Origin: Odobenus rosmarus divergens
Lineage: Eukaryota > Chordata > Mammalia > Carnivora > Odobenidae
DNA: 64,000 nucleotides
Assembly: GCF_000321225.1 (NCBI RefSeq)
Contig: NW_004450583.1
Span: forward strand, 2,198,275-2,262,274
Reading direction: 5' to 3'
Part shown: positions 46,225 to 57,276 of the stretch, one piece after another
Layout of the letters: every line of letters starts with the position of its first letter
Position numbering within the stretch: the first letter of the stretch is position 1
The notes under the pieces: model-generated
What the model saw: only the letters and a program-made list of their open reading frames with translations
Database searches by the model: none
Told to the model about the DNA's origin: nothing
Translations under genes and position numbers: made by a program

Positions 46225-47190
46225 ATGCCTTTTTTGAAATTGAAGTATGGTTAACATATAATGTTTAGTTGCAGGTGTATAGCACAGTGATTCAACCATT
46301 GTATATTACTTAGTGCTCATCATGTTGAGTGTAGCTAACTATCACCATACAAAGTTATGACAATGTTATTGGTTAGATTCCCTATGCTGTACTTTTCCTC
46401 CCTGTGATTTAGTTTATAACTGGAAGTTTGTATCTCTTGCTCCCCTTTGCCTATTTCCCCCATCCTACCACTTCCATTCCCTCTGGCAACCACTAGTTTG
46501 TCCCCTACCCCCAGCCCCTAATCTGCTTTGTCTCTGTGAATTTGCCTATTCTGGATATTTCATATAACTGGAGTCAATGTGTGGCCTTCTGTGTTTGGCT
46601 TCTTTCACTCAGGATAGTGTTTTTAAGGTTCATTCATGTTGCGGCATGTGTCAATACTTCATGCATTTCTGTGATTGATTAATATTTTATTGTATGGGTA
46701 TACCACATTTTGTTTATCCATTTATTGGGTGGTGGATATTTGGGTAGTTTTCACATTTGGTTATTGTGAATAATACTGTTATGAATATTCTTGTTAATAT
46801 TTTTGTTTGAATACCTGTTTTCAGTTTTTTGGAGGTGCACCTAAGGGTGGAATTGATGGGTCATATGGTAATTCTACATTTAGTTTTTTGAGGAACTGCC
46901 AAACTATTTTCCATAGCAGCTGCACCATTTTACATTCCTACCAACAATGTGTAAGGATTCTAATTTCCCCATATCACATATATACATACATAAATATACA
47001 TATATATGTACATATGTATATATACATACATATATACACACATGTATACACATACATACATACATACACACCCACATATAACAGTATAACCATTCTAGTA
47101 GATATGAGGTGGTATTTCATTATGGTTTTGATTTGCATTTCCCTAATATCAGTGGTGTTGATCATATTTTCATGTGAGCAATAGATTTTT
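46225..47190 (-). mobile_element. L1 3' end, antisense
   Basis: 3'UTR text ('gaagtatggttaacatataa', 'agtgattcaaccattgtata') leads into the complement of the ORF2 C-terminus: 'tgtctctgtgaatttgccta', 'ttcattcatgttgcggcatg', 'gaattgatgggtcatatggt', 'cagtggtgttgatcatattt'. It is interrupted by a TA/CA microsatellite at 46973-47080 and ends near 47190. Confidence 0.85.
46973..47080 (+). repeat. Compound (TA)(CA)(TACA)n microsatellite inside L1
   Basis: About 108 bases of alternating purine-pyrimidine TA, CA and TACA steps. It replaces or expands the L1 segment between 'ggattctaatttccccatat' and 'cattctagtagatatgaggt'. Confidence 0.92.
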
Positions 47191-47409
47191 GCAAGCTGCA
47201 AAATAGATGAGGAGGACTGAATCCTAAGCCAGGAGGAAGAGAAGCTGAAAACCAATTTCATTTATACTATATAAATTCTCCCCAAACCTAGAAGTTGGTA
47301 GCACAAGTCCCAGTAAGCTTTAAGACCCCAGATGTCCTCCCTTACTCCATATAGCATGGTAACTACTTTTTCCTCACTCTGAAAAAAGGCTGGAGATTTT
47401 TTCTGCGGC

Positions 47410-49475
47410 AAGAATAAACCCCAGGCACTTTTGAGGGTAGGAATTCACTACAGACAACGGGTAATTGAATGTATTAATTGAACATACACATACTGGATTT
47501 TGAGACACACCTGTCCCCCTGCCCCCGAATGCTGACTACTTATTTGGCTCTTAAGTCTGGTCTTTACCCAGAAGCAAGGGTTGGGGAGAAGTGACTTTCG
47601 GAGAGCTAAAAGAACTTCTTCTGCAAGTTCCTCAGTAAATGACCAGATCACTGTATACTGAATCTCCAGATGAGAAGTCCTTATTTTCAGAGATTCCAGT
47701 CAGTTTTTAGCTCTTCATTCTTAAAAATGGGCAGAAATCTAAGGATTTCCTGATAGTTGTGAGAAGCCTCTAACATCAAAGGTAGAGGTTAGAACAAACA
47801 AGAAAGAAACTTGGAGCCATCAGGGACTATGCTGAGAAAAGAAAGCATAAAAGTAAAATTCTATTAATATCCTTAGATAAAAAGAGATAATATAGTCCTG
47901 AAGTAAGAATAGGATATCCTAAAAACAACATGTGTAGAATAGGAAAACGCTCTTGAAAATTAAGAACATAGAGCAGAAATGAGAAGTCTATAGAAGATAA
48001 CTTTCTTAGAAAGTAGAGTAAGAAAAGGCAAAGGGGCCCCGGGGTGGCTCAGTTGTTGGGTGTCTGCCTTCAGCTCAGGTCATGGTCCCAGGGTCCTGGG
48101 ATCGAACCCTGCTTTGGGCTCCCTGCTTGGCGGGAAGCCTGCTTCTCCCTCCCCCACTCTCCCTGCTTGTGTTGCCTCTCTTACTGTGTCTCCCTCTGTC
48201 AAATAAAATTTTAAAAAAAGGCAAAGAGATGAAAATAGGGGAGGGGGAAATGAAAAAGCTCAAGAGGTCCAATGTTCACATAATTGGGGATACAGAAAAG
48301 AAAGAAAAGAATTTCAAGAGAATTTTCCAGAACTGAAGACAGATTCTAGATTGAAGGATTCCACCAACGGCCCACCATGAAAATAGACTTAAACCACTAC
48401 ACATACATTTGAGATTTCAGAATACTAGGCACTGGAAAAACATGTGGCGCATAAAGAATCAGGACACAGAAGGCTCTGAGAGTTCCAAACAGCAATACTG
48501 GGAGCTGGGAGGTAATGGAGCAATTCAAAATTCCAAAAGGAAATGATATTTAATTAGGAAGTCTGTCAGCCAAACAAGATTGAGGGTAGGATGAAGACAA
48601 GATGAAGGGTCAATGAATCAGGTATGGAAAGTCTCAAAAATTTTACCATCTTATTAGGAAACAGCTGGAGAAGGTGTTTGATCACAACGAAGGAGTACAC
48701 AAGAAAGAGGAAGACGTTGCTGGGAGAGGGGAAGGGCATCTCCAGAGTGATAAGGAAGATTTGCACCAGGTCTGGAGGGCCATTAGCTTAGAGAGGTTAG
48801 GAGAGAAAACTTCATGAGAGACCTCCCCAGGATGACAAATATCCACCAATACCTGATGCATCTGGACATTTTGAGAGGGAGCTTTAAAAATTGGCAAGAA
48901 TTTGGTATTGAATTATTGGTAGACAATTGTTAACTCCTGGGAAAACAAAAAGTGCAGGAAAGAAAAATCTGTTTAGATCTTACACAGTTATAGCATAAAG
49001 AATATACTTATGAACAAAAAATATCTAACTCAAATTATAATATGACCACATTGGGAAAATGAAGGCAGATAGGAAGGGTCGGCATTTGTAGCATAGGATG
49101 AGTGAGCCATAGTGGGAAATTGACAATAATGCCAAAAACCAAAAAAATCAAGAAGTAACAAGACTTGTTTGTAAATTAGAAACATGGAGGAAAATACCAA
49201 AGTATCAGCCCATAGAGATGGTGGAAGGAGAGGTGAAGAAAAAGAAAGGGAGACTATGTAGTTTTTTCTTGTAACAAACCATGGGGAATCTTTTAGATTC
49301 TTGAAATTATATGTGTAGAACTTTGAAAAAGCAAAACTTAAAAAAACAAAACCTTGAAGGAAACATGCCAGTGTTATTATGGGTATTTACTTCTGCCTCT
49401 TCATACACTTTGTATTTCCCCAATTCTCTATGATGACCATATATACTTCTTACACAATTTGAAAAAAAAATTGAT
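47410..49475 (+). mobile_element. HAL1-like element (half-L1), sense, near full length
   Basis: In order: 'agtaaatgaccagatcactg', 'agtcagtttttagctcttca', 'gccatcagggactatgctga', 'tcaagaggtccaatgttcac', 'attttccagaactgaagaca', 'actgggagctgggaggtaat', 'gagtacacaagaaagaggaa', then an A-rich 3' region to about 49475. This is the layout I recall for HAL1, which has an ORF1-like frame but no ORF2. The frame is closed by many stops. A SINE sits at 48034-48215. The left end is approximate and could reach 47200. Confidence 0.65.
48034..48215 (+). mobile_element. CAN SINE with exact 11-bp duplication
   Basis: Sense SINE with 'ccccggggtggctcagttgt', 'gggtcctgggatcgaaccct' and 'tctgtcaaataaaattttaa'. 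The duplication 'aaaaggcaaag' at 48023-48033 and 48216-48226 is perfect. It lies in the HAL1-like element. Confidence 0.95.
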
Positions 49476-50154
49476 GAGAATGATGGATGGGAATTCTTGG
49501 TGAATCTCCATGGAGATCACGGAAGAGGTGGTGCTGTGTTTGTGACTCTCTCAAGGGAGGAGTGGTTAAATGTACTACAAAACTGCAGGAATTCAAAGAT
49601 AGAAATGCGCAGAGTACCTTGGGTCAGTTGACAAGTGACAGGATGCCTCTGAGTTCTTCCTAGAATGAAGGAACCTGTGTTCTTCCCCCTTCTCTCTGTT
49701 GACCTCAGTGTTGACTCACCCCTGATGTTTCCTGGCTGTGAAAGGTGTGCCCCCATTCTTCACCCCGGTTGCTGTGCCAAGCTGTGTGTATTTTGATCCT
49801 TTAGAATCTTGCCTCATAAATCAGCTTCCCTCGTTCCTTTTCTGTGGGAACAGCTTTTCTCTGCGTTCCCTTCCATTAGATCCTTGGTTTCAGGTAATGG
49901 CTCACTGAGACTGGGAAACAACAGGGGGCTACTTGGAACAAAGACCAAATGTTCCTCTCCTCCATATTCCCAAGTGGTTTTATTAGAAACAGAACCTAAA
50001 GACAGGCTTTGGGGATGGATCCTTCAGAAAGTCTCAAACCATTGATTTTGGCGCTCAGGCCCCCTGTATTTAATTTGGTTGTCTGAATTTCATCACTATT
50101 GGTTTTTGGTAGTAAATAGTTCACTATTCACAGCCTCAATGAGAATATCTGCAA
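49476..50154. other. Single-copy DNA, nothing recognised
   Basis: No repeat or exon recognised. Open frames near 49517-50045 lack domains. Confidence 0.4.
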
Positions 50155-50282
50155 CTTGTTGAATGGCAATTGTACTAGGCTGTGTTACATATATCATCAT
50201 TAATTCTCACAGTCCTATAAATGAAACATTATTCCACTTTTGAGAAGATTGAGGCTTAGCAAGATCCCTTCTTGCATTTGGT
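50155..50282 (-). mobile_element. MIR fragment, antisense
   Basis: 'atatatcatcattaattctc', 'acagtcctataaatgaaaca' and 'gaagattgaggcttagcaag' follow the complement of MIR. Confidence 0.6.
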
Positions 50283-50284
50283 CA

Positions 50285-50982
50285 CATCTTTGTTGAGTGC
50301 TTGTGTGTGCCAGGCACTGTGCTTGTCCCTGGGACTACAGTGAAGGACAGGATGGCCATGAGCCCTCTCCTCATGGATCTCATCACCAGGGTGAACAGAC
50401 AAATCAGGCAGGTTTAACAGTGTAAGTGCTGTGGGGGAAGTGGTCTAGGGGCCTGTGCATGCATCAAGGGGGGCGCTGAACATTGGGGATCAGGAAAAAT
50501 TTGTTGGACTGTGGAGTTTGTCCTGAAGCTCAAGGAGTTATCCCCCCCCTCCCCGCAAAAAGGGGAAAGGACAGTTGGGCAGGGGAAACCATGTGAGCAG
50601 AACCCCTGGAGGAGAATATAGGACCGAAGTCTTTCTTCTTTTATAGTTGTAATGAGCATGGCCTTTGGAAGGGTCAGCAAAGGGTGTGTGTGCGAACACA
50701 CCTGAGGGCCCTAACAGCCAGACCTGGCCTAACTTTCAGACTCCCACCCTTTTTTGTTCTGCAGTGGAAGCTGAGAGACTGGCCCAACAATACAGGATAA
50801 TTACTCGTTTTATACTAAGCCTTGTTATAAGCACTGCAGGGATTAAAGAAGAGATGGTGTTAGAACTCCATTGTCTCTGGCTCTAAAGCCAGCATTCTTC
50901 ATTGACTTGTTACATACACTGCCTTGTTCTCTCACAGATCTTCCCCCCCCCACCCCCGCCCCAGATCTTTTAAGTAGCTAGC
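50285..50982. repeat. Old repeat piece, then single-copy DNA up to an L1 insertion site
   Basis: 'gtgtgccaggcactgtgctt' and 'gagccctctcctcatggatc' at 50308-50380 match the start of the unassigned old repeat seen at 21965-22830. The rest is unassigned. A C-rich tract (runs of 9, 5 and 4 C) is at 50943-50962. Confidence 0.45.
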
Positions 50983-50996
50983 ATGTGCCCAACTTT
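50983..50996 (+). repeat. Left target-site duplication of the inverted L1
   Basis: 'atgtgcccaacttt', identical to 58495-58508. In the empty site the break falls between CTTT and AATG, a good fit to the L1 endonuclease preference TTTT/AA. Confidence 0.92.
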
Positions 50997-51299
50997 TCTT
51001 TTTTGATACATTGTTATCTCCTTATTTTCTTTTGATCTTTTGACTCCCTTGACTCATTTCTCCCACCCCCACCTCTGGCAATTATCAATCTGTTCTCTGT
51101 AATAAGGTGGTGTGGTTTTTTTTCTTCTTATTTGATTCCACATATAAAAGAGATCATATGGTATTTGTCTTTTTCTGTCTGACTTATTTCACTTACCATA
51201 ATGCCCTTGAGGTCCATCCATGTTGTAACAAATGGCAGGATTTCATTCTTTTTTTATATTGAATAATAATCTAGAGTGTTTATGCACACACACAATTTC

Positions 51300-51851
51300 C
51301 TTTTTAAAATTTATTTAAATTCAATTAACATATAGTGTATTATTAGTTTCAGAGGTAGAGGTCAGCAATTCATCAGTCTTATATAATACCCAGTGCTTAT
51401 TATATCACATGCCCTCCTTAATGTCCATCACCCAGTTACCCCATCTCCCCACGCCCTCTCCTCCAGCATCCTGTTTGTTTCCTATGATCAAGAGTCTTTT
51501 ATGGTTTGTCTCCCTCTCTGATTTCATCTTGTTTTATTTTTCCCTGCCTTCCCCTATGGTCCTGTTTTGTTTCTTTAACTCCATATATGAATGAAATGAT
51601 AAGGTATTTGTCTTTCTCTGAATGACTTATTTCGCTTAGCATAATACCCTCTAGTTCCATCCACGTCGTTGCATATGGCAAGATTTCGATTTTTGATGGC
51701 TGCGTAATATTCCATTGTATTTATATATACCACATCTTCTTTATTCATTTATCTGTCGATGGACATCTGGGCTCTTTCCATAGTTTGGCTGTTGTGGACA
51801 TTGCTGCTATAAACATTGGGGTACAGGTGCCTCTTTGGATCACTACATTAT
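51300..51851 (-). mobile_element. Second L1 3' fragment nested in the first
   Basis: 'aacatatagtgtattattag', 'gcaattcatcagtcttatat' and 'cctccttaatgtccatcacc' (3'UTR) lead into the complement of the ORF2 C-terminus (51499-51681 reads TTWMELEGIMLSEISHSEKD). The host text breaks at 'cacacacaatttcc' (51287-51300) and resumes at 'tatacacacagtttctttg' (51850-51868). Those flanks form an imperfect duplication. Confidence 0.82.
51499..51681 (-). pseudogene. L1 ORF2 C-terminal end fragment
   Basis: The frame TTWMELEGIMLSEISHSEKD...FIYGVKE is the end of ORF2p, with a stop shortly after. It belongs to the nested, younger L1 fragment rather than to the host. Confidence 0.85.
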
Positions 51852-52031
51852 ACACACAGTTTCTTTGTTCCTCCATCCACTGAACGGACACTTAGGCTGT
51901 TTCCATATTTTGGCTACTGTAAATAATGCAAATGAACATGGGGGTGCATACATCTTTTTGAGTTAGTGTTTTCTTTTTCAGATAAATACCTAGAAGTGGA
52001 ATTGCTGGATCATATGGTAGTTCCAGTTTTA

Positions 52032-52116
52032 ATTAATTAAAAATTTTAAGTAATCTCTACATCCCACATGGGGCTTGAACTCAGTGTTCCACTTACTGAG
52101 CCAGCCAGGCACCCCC
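52032..52116 (-). mobile_element. Truncated CAN SINE
   Basis: Short reversed SINE: 'tttaagtaatctctacatcc', 'cacatggggcttgaactcag', head 'ctgagccagccaggcacccc'. The flanks carry 'tccagtttta' at 52022-52031 and 52117-52126 (10-bp perfect duplication). It is an internally shortened copy of an older SINE subtype. Confidence 0.88.
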
Positions 52117-52465
52117 TCCAGTTTTAGTTTTTTGAGAAACCTCCATACTATTTTCTGTAGTGACTATACCAGTTTACCTTGCTACCAACAGTGCATGAGG
52201 GTACCCTTTTCTCCACATCCTCACCAATACTTACTCTTTCTTGTCTTTTTGATAATAGTCACTCTGACAGATGTGAAATGATACCTCATTGTGCATTTTC
52301 CAGATGGTTAATGATGGTAAGCATCTTTTCATGCACCTTTTGGCCGATCTGTATGTTCTTTGGAATATGTCTATTCAGATCCTCTGCCCATTTTTAAAAA
52401 ATGGATTCTTTTTTTTTGCTCTTGAGTCATATAAATTCTTTATATATTTTGGATAGTAGCTTCTT

Positions 52466-52520
52466 TTTTTAAAATTTTTTTATTATGTTAATCACCATAC
52501 ATTACATCATTAGTTTTTGA
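52466..52520 (-). mobile_element. 55-bp L1 3' stub with exact 18-bp duplication
   Basis: The 55 bases are the complement of the last 40 or so bases of the carnivore L1 3'UTR plus its A-rich tail ('ttattatgttaatcaccata', 'cattacatcattagtttttg'). The host text 'tttggatagtagcttctt' is present at both 52448-52465 and 52521-52538. This is an extremely 5'-truncated insertion. Confidence 0.95.
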
Positions 52521-52630
52521 TTTGGATAGTAGCTTCTTATCCAGATATATGACCTGAAAAAATTTTCTCTCCTCAGTAGGTTTGCCTTTTCATCTGGTTG
52601 GTTTTTCCTTTGGTGTGCAGAAACTTTTTA

Positions 52631-52829
52631 TTTATTTAACTTTTAAAAGATTTTATGTATGTATTTGAGAAAGAGATAGCGAGAGCATGAGTGGGGACTG
52701 GGAGAGGGAGAAGCAGGCTCTCCGCTGAGCAGGGAGCCTGATGTAGGACTCGATCCCAGGACCCCTGGTATCATGACCTGAGCCAAAGGCAGATGCTTAA
52801 CTGACTGAACCCCCCAGGTGCCCTCATGG
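52631..52829 (-). mobile_element. CAN SINE
   Basis: Reversed SINE: 'aaaagattttatgtatgtat', 'ggactcgatcccaggacccc', head 'ctgaaccccccaggtgccct'. Host L1 text 'agaaacttttta' (52619-52630) and 'aggagcttttta' (52830-52841) flank it (two differences). Confidence 0.92.
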
Positions 52830-53143
52830 AGGAGCTTTTTAGTTAGATACAGTTCTGCTTGGGTGTTTTTGCTTTCACTTCCTTTGCTTTTGGAGTCAGA
52901 TTCAAGAAATCATGGCCAAGACCTATGCCAAGGAACTTAACACCTATTTAGTTTTATGGTTTTAGGTCTTAGGTTTAAGCTTTGAATTCATTGTGAGTAA
53001 ATTTTTGTGTATGGTGTAAGATACTGGTCAAGTTGTATTCTTTTACAAGGGACTGTTCAGTTTCCCCAGCACCATTTACTGAAGAGACTGTCCTATTCCC
53101 ATTGTATATTCTTGGCTTCTTTGTTGTAAATTAATTGACCATA

Positions 53144-53329
53144 TCATATATGCATAGGTTTATTTCTGGGCACTCTTCTGTTCTGTTGATCTGTGTGTCT
53201 GTTTTTTTGCCAATACCATACCATTTTAATTACTGCACCTTTGTAATATAGTTGGAAATCAGGGAGCATGATGCCTCCAGCTTTGTTCTTAGTATTGTTT
53301 TGGCTATTCAGGGTCTTTTGTGGTTTCAT
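53144..53329 (-). pseudogene. L1 ORF2 fragment (region after the RT domain)
   Basis: The frame reads [19 protein letters not shown] followed by [20 protein letters not shown], a highly conserved block downstream of the RT palm in ORF2p. It is one of several short open stretches separated by stops. Confidence 0.9.
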
Positions 53330-54927
53330 AAAAACTTCAGGATTATTTTATTTTAATGGAAAATGCCACTGGAATTTTGATAGGGATTGTACTGAATCTG
53401 TAGATTCCTTAGGGTAGTATGGACATATTAACAATATTGATTTTTTTAATCCATGAGCATGGAATATCTTTCCATTTATAGCTGTCATCTTCAGTTTCTT
53501 TTATTAATGTCTTGTAGTTGACTACATACAGGTTTTTCACTTCCTTGGTTAAATCTAATCTTAGGTATTTTATTCTTTTTGATGCAATTATAATGGAAAA
53601 ATTTTATCAATTTCTCTTTCTGATAGTTCATTAGTAATAGAAATGCAGTCCAGACTTCTGTGTATTGATTTTCTATCATGCAACTTTACTGAATTTATTT
53701 ATTCTGTTTTTTTTATTAGTCTTTAGAGCTTTCTGTATATAATACCATATTGTCCACAAATAGTGGCAGGTTGACTTCTTTCTTGCTAATTTGGTTGCTT
53801 TCTTGCCTAATTTCTCTGGCTAGGACTTCCAAAAATATGATAGATGAGAGTGTAAGAGTGGGCATCCTTGTCTTGTCCCTGACCTTAGAGGAAAGCTTTC
53901 AGCTTTTCACTATTGAGTATGACATTAGCTTTGGCCTTGTCATATATGGCCTTTATTACGTTGAGGTACATTTCCTCTATAACCACTTTGTTGAGATTTT
54001 TTTTTTTTATCATAAAAGGATGTTGAATTTTGTCAAATGCTTTTTTTTGTATCTATTGAATTCATATGATTTTTATCTTTCACTTTGTTAATAAGGTGTG
54101 TCGCTTCACTGATTTGTAGATGTTGAATCTATTTTTGTATTCCTGGAATAAATCCCATTTGATCATGGTGTATGATCCTTTTAATGTATTGTTGAATTTG
54201 GTTTTCTAACATTTTGTTAAGGATTTTTGCATCTATGTTTATCAGGGATATTGGCCTGTGATTTCTTGTGGAGTTCTTGTCTCATTTTGGGTCAGGGTAA
54301 TTCTGGCCTCAAAATGAATTTGGAAGAGCTCCCGCTTCTATTTCTTGCAGAGTTTGAGGAGGACTGGTATTAATTCTTCTTTGAATGCTTGGTAGAATTC
54401 ATTGGAGAAACCATCTGGTCCTGAACTTTTATTTGCTGGGAGGCTTTTGATTACTAATTCAATCTACTTACTAGTAATCAGTCCATTCAGATTTTCCATT
54501 TCATCATCGTTCAGTCTTGGTAGGTTGCATACTTCTAGGAATTTATCCATTTCTTTTAAGTTGTCCAATTTGTTGGTGTATAATTGTTCATAGTAGTCTC
54601 TTATGATCCTTCACATTTCTGTGGTATTAGTTGTAACATCTCCTTTTTCAATTCTGATATTATGTGAGTCTTTTTTTTTCTTGGTAATTCTAGTTAAAGG
54701 CTTGTCAAATTTTTAAAAATCTTTTCAGAGAACCAGTTCTTAGTTGCATTGATCTTCTCCATTGTCTTTTTAGTTTCTATTTTATTTCTGCTCTAATCTT
54801 TTTTATTTTCCACCTTCTACAAACTTTGGACTTTGTTTTTCTTTTTCTAGTTCCTTGAACTGTAAAGTTAGGTTTTTTAAGATTTTTCTTGTTTCTTGAG
54901 GTAGGCATTTATTGCTATAACCTTCTA

Positions 54928-55860
54928 AGAACTGCTTTTGCTGCATCCCAAAGATGATGGACCATTGTGTTTCATTTTTGTTTTCATGTATGTTTTGATC
55001 TCCTCTTTGATTTCTTCCTTGACTACTTGTTTAATAGCATGTTGTCTGGTCTCCATGTGATTGTGCTTTTTCTTTCTTTCCAGTTTTTTTCTTGTAATTG
55101 ATTTCTAGTTTCATACCATTGTGGTAGGAAAAGATGCTTGATATGATTTCAGTTTTCTTAAATTGAGACTTGTTTTGTGGCTTCATATGTAATCTAACCT
55201 AGAGAATGCTCCATGTGTACTTGAAAAGAATGTTTATTCTGTTGTCTCCGGGTGGAATGGCCTGTATATAAGTGTTAAGTCCATTTGGTCTGGTGTGTTG
55301 TTCAAAGACAGTATTTCCTTATTGATTTAGAACTCTTGGAATTGTGTATGCTGCAGTCTGCAATTTTGGTGTGTTATATTTGCATTTTGTCTGTCTCAGG
55401 CTGTTTTTTTTTTCCCTTTCTTTAAATTTTTTATTGTTATGTTAATCACCATACATTACATCATTAGTTTTTGATGTAGTGTTCCATGGTTCATTGTTTG
55501 TGTATAACACTCATTCAGACTGTTTTTTGATTTCTCTTTTGATTTCTTGTTGGTTGTTCATTAACATGTTTCCAAATGTAATCCATATGTAATCTCTACC
55601 TATGTGTAAATTTTCCACTTTCTTTTGTGTTATTTCTAGTTTAATACATTGTGGTTGGAAATGATGCTTGATATGAATTCAGTCCTCTTAAATTTATTAA
55701 GACTTGTTTTGTGGCCTGACATATGATCTGTCCTCGAAAATGCTCCATGTGCACTTTAGAAGAATGTATATCTGGTCTAACATGTCATTTAAGGCTGAAG
55801 TTTCCTTATTGATTTTCTGTCTGGATGACCTATCCTTTGATGTAAGTGGTATATTAAAGT
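54928..55860 (-). repeat. Tandem duplication of a 400-bp ORF2 segment
   Basis: The segment from 'agaactgcttttgctgcatc' (54928) through 'ctagtttcataccattgtgg' (55105) and 'gacttgttttgtgg' (55168) to 'tttccttattgattt' is followed at 55329 by a second diverged pass: 'agaactcttggaattgtgta', 'ctagtttaatacattgtgg' (55637), 'gacttgttttgtgg' (55701). Marker offsets are 532-533 bases, or about 400-415 after removing the nested L1 stub and its duplication. The antisense L1 at 180-4650 has one copy (1335-1760). Confidence 0.75.
55410..55514 (-). mobile_element. L1 3' stub (about 105 bp)
   Basis: The complement of the carnivore L1 end: 'ttgttatgttaatcaccata', 'cattacatcattagtttttg', 'gtgttccatggttcattg'. 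It is flanked by 'tcaggctgtttttt' (55396-55409) and 'tcagactgtttttt' (55515-55528), a 14-bp duplication with one difference. Confidence 0.92.
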
Positions 55861-55999
55861 CCCCTGCTATTACTGTATTGCTGTTGATTTCTTCCTTTAG
55901 GTCTGTTAATATTTGCTTTATATATTTAGGTGCTCCTATGTTGGGTGCATAAATATTTATACATGTTCTGTTCTTCTGTTGCATTGACCTCTTTATCAT
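55697..55999 (-). pseudogene. L1 ORF2 endonuclease fragment
   Basis: A 100-codon frame with NIYAPNIGAPKYIKQ, VIAGDFNIPLTS, DRSSRQKINKET and LNDMLDQI. The GDFN block contains catalytic residues of the apurinic-endonuclease fold in the family. It lies in the expected place, just downstream of the ORF2 start of the antisense L1. Confidence 0.9.
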
Positions 56000-57039
56000 T
56001 ATGTAGCTATTATTATAGTCTTTGCTTAAAATTCTGTGTTATCTGATTGAAGTATAGCTGCTCCAGCTTTTTTTTTTTTTTTTTTTGGTTGCACTTGCAT
56101 GGAAAACCTTTCTCCATTCCTTCATTTTCAGTTTGTGTGCTTACTGCTAAAGTGAATTTCTTGTAGGCAGCGTATAGATGGGTCTTTTGTTTTTTAATCT
56201 GTTGAGCCATCCGGTGCCTTTTGATTGGAGCATTTAGTCCATTTACATTTTAAGTAATTATTGATAAGTATGTGCTTATTGCCATTTTGTTTCTTTGGCT
56301 GTTTTGTAGTTCTCTATTCTTTCTCTTGCTCTCTTTTGTGGTTTGATGACTTTATTTAGTAGTATGCTCACATTCTTTTTATCTTTTATGTATTTACTAT
56401 ACATTTTTGCTGTGTGGTCACCATGAGGCTTACATATAACAACTTAAATTTGTAACTGTCTATTTTAAGTTGGTAGCAACTTGTTTGATCTCATCCTAAA
56501 GCTCAACATTTTTTCTCCCCGTGCCCATCTTTCATGTTTTTAATGTTACATTTTACATCTTTATATCTTGTGTGTTCTTTGATCATCGTAATCATAGTTA
56601 ATTTTTACTGCTTTGGTTTTTCAACCTTCATATTAACTTTGTAAGTTACCTTAACTATTGATTTACCTTTCTGGTTAGATTTATTCTTTCACATGTTTTC
56701 TAGTTCCTAATTAATGGCCTTTTTTTTTTTTTTTTTTCTTCTCCAGCTTAAAGCTCTCCCTTAATGTTTTCTATAAGGCCAGTATAGTGGTGATGAACTC
56801 CTTTAGCTTTTGCTTGTCTGGGACACTCTCTAATTCTGAATGATAACTTTGCTGGGTGGAGTATTCTTGGTCGGAAGTTTTTCCTCTTTCATCACTTTGA
56901 ATATATCGTGCTACTCTCTCTGGCCTGCAAAGTTTCTGCTGAAAAATCTGCTGATAGTCTTAAGGGAAGGGTATTCCCTTGCATGTAACAACTTGTTCTC
57001 TTGCTGCTCTTAATATCCTTGTCTTTAACTTTTGACATT

Positions 57040-57276
57040 TTAATTATAATGTGTCTTGGTTTGGTCTCTTTGGTTTTTCTTAATTGGAACTCTCTGGGAT
57101 TTCTGGATCTGGATGTCTGTGTCCTTCTCCAGGTTAGGAGAGTTTTCAGCCATTATTTCTTCACCAAAAATTTTATGCCTCTTTTTCTCTCTTCTTTCTG
57201 GGAGCCCTATAATATGAACGTTAGTCTGTTTGATATTGTTCTGTAAATCCTTCAACCTATCTTCACTTTTTTTCAT
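57040..57276 (-). pseudogene. L1 ORF1 fragment
   Basis: Reads SEDRLKDLQNNIKQTNVHII, GLPERREKK, then FGEEIMAENSPNLEKDTDIQ. This is the junction of the ORF1p coiled coil and RNA-recognition domain. Further ORF1 text in other frames lies at 56740-57040 and 57280-57480. Confidence 0.88.

Noticed and set aside
46045..46299. Apparent low-complexity proteins on both strands
   Set aside because: Composition artefact of a pyrimidine tract.
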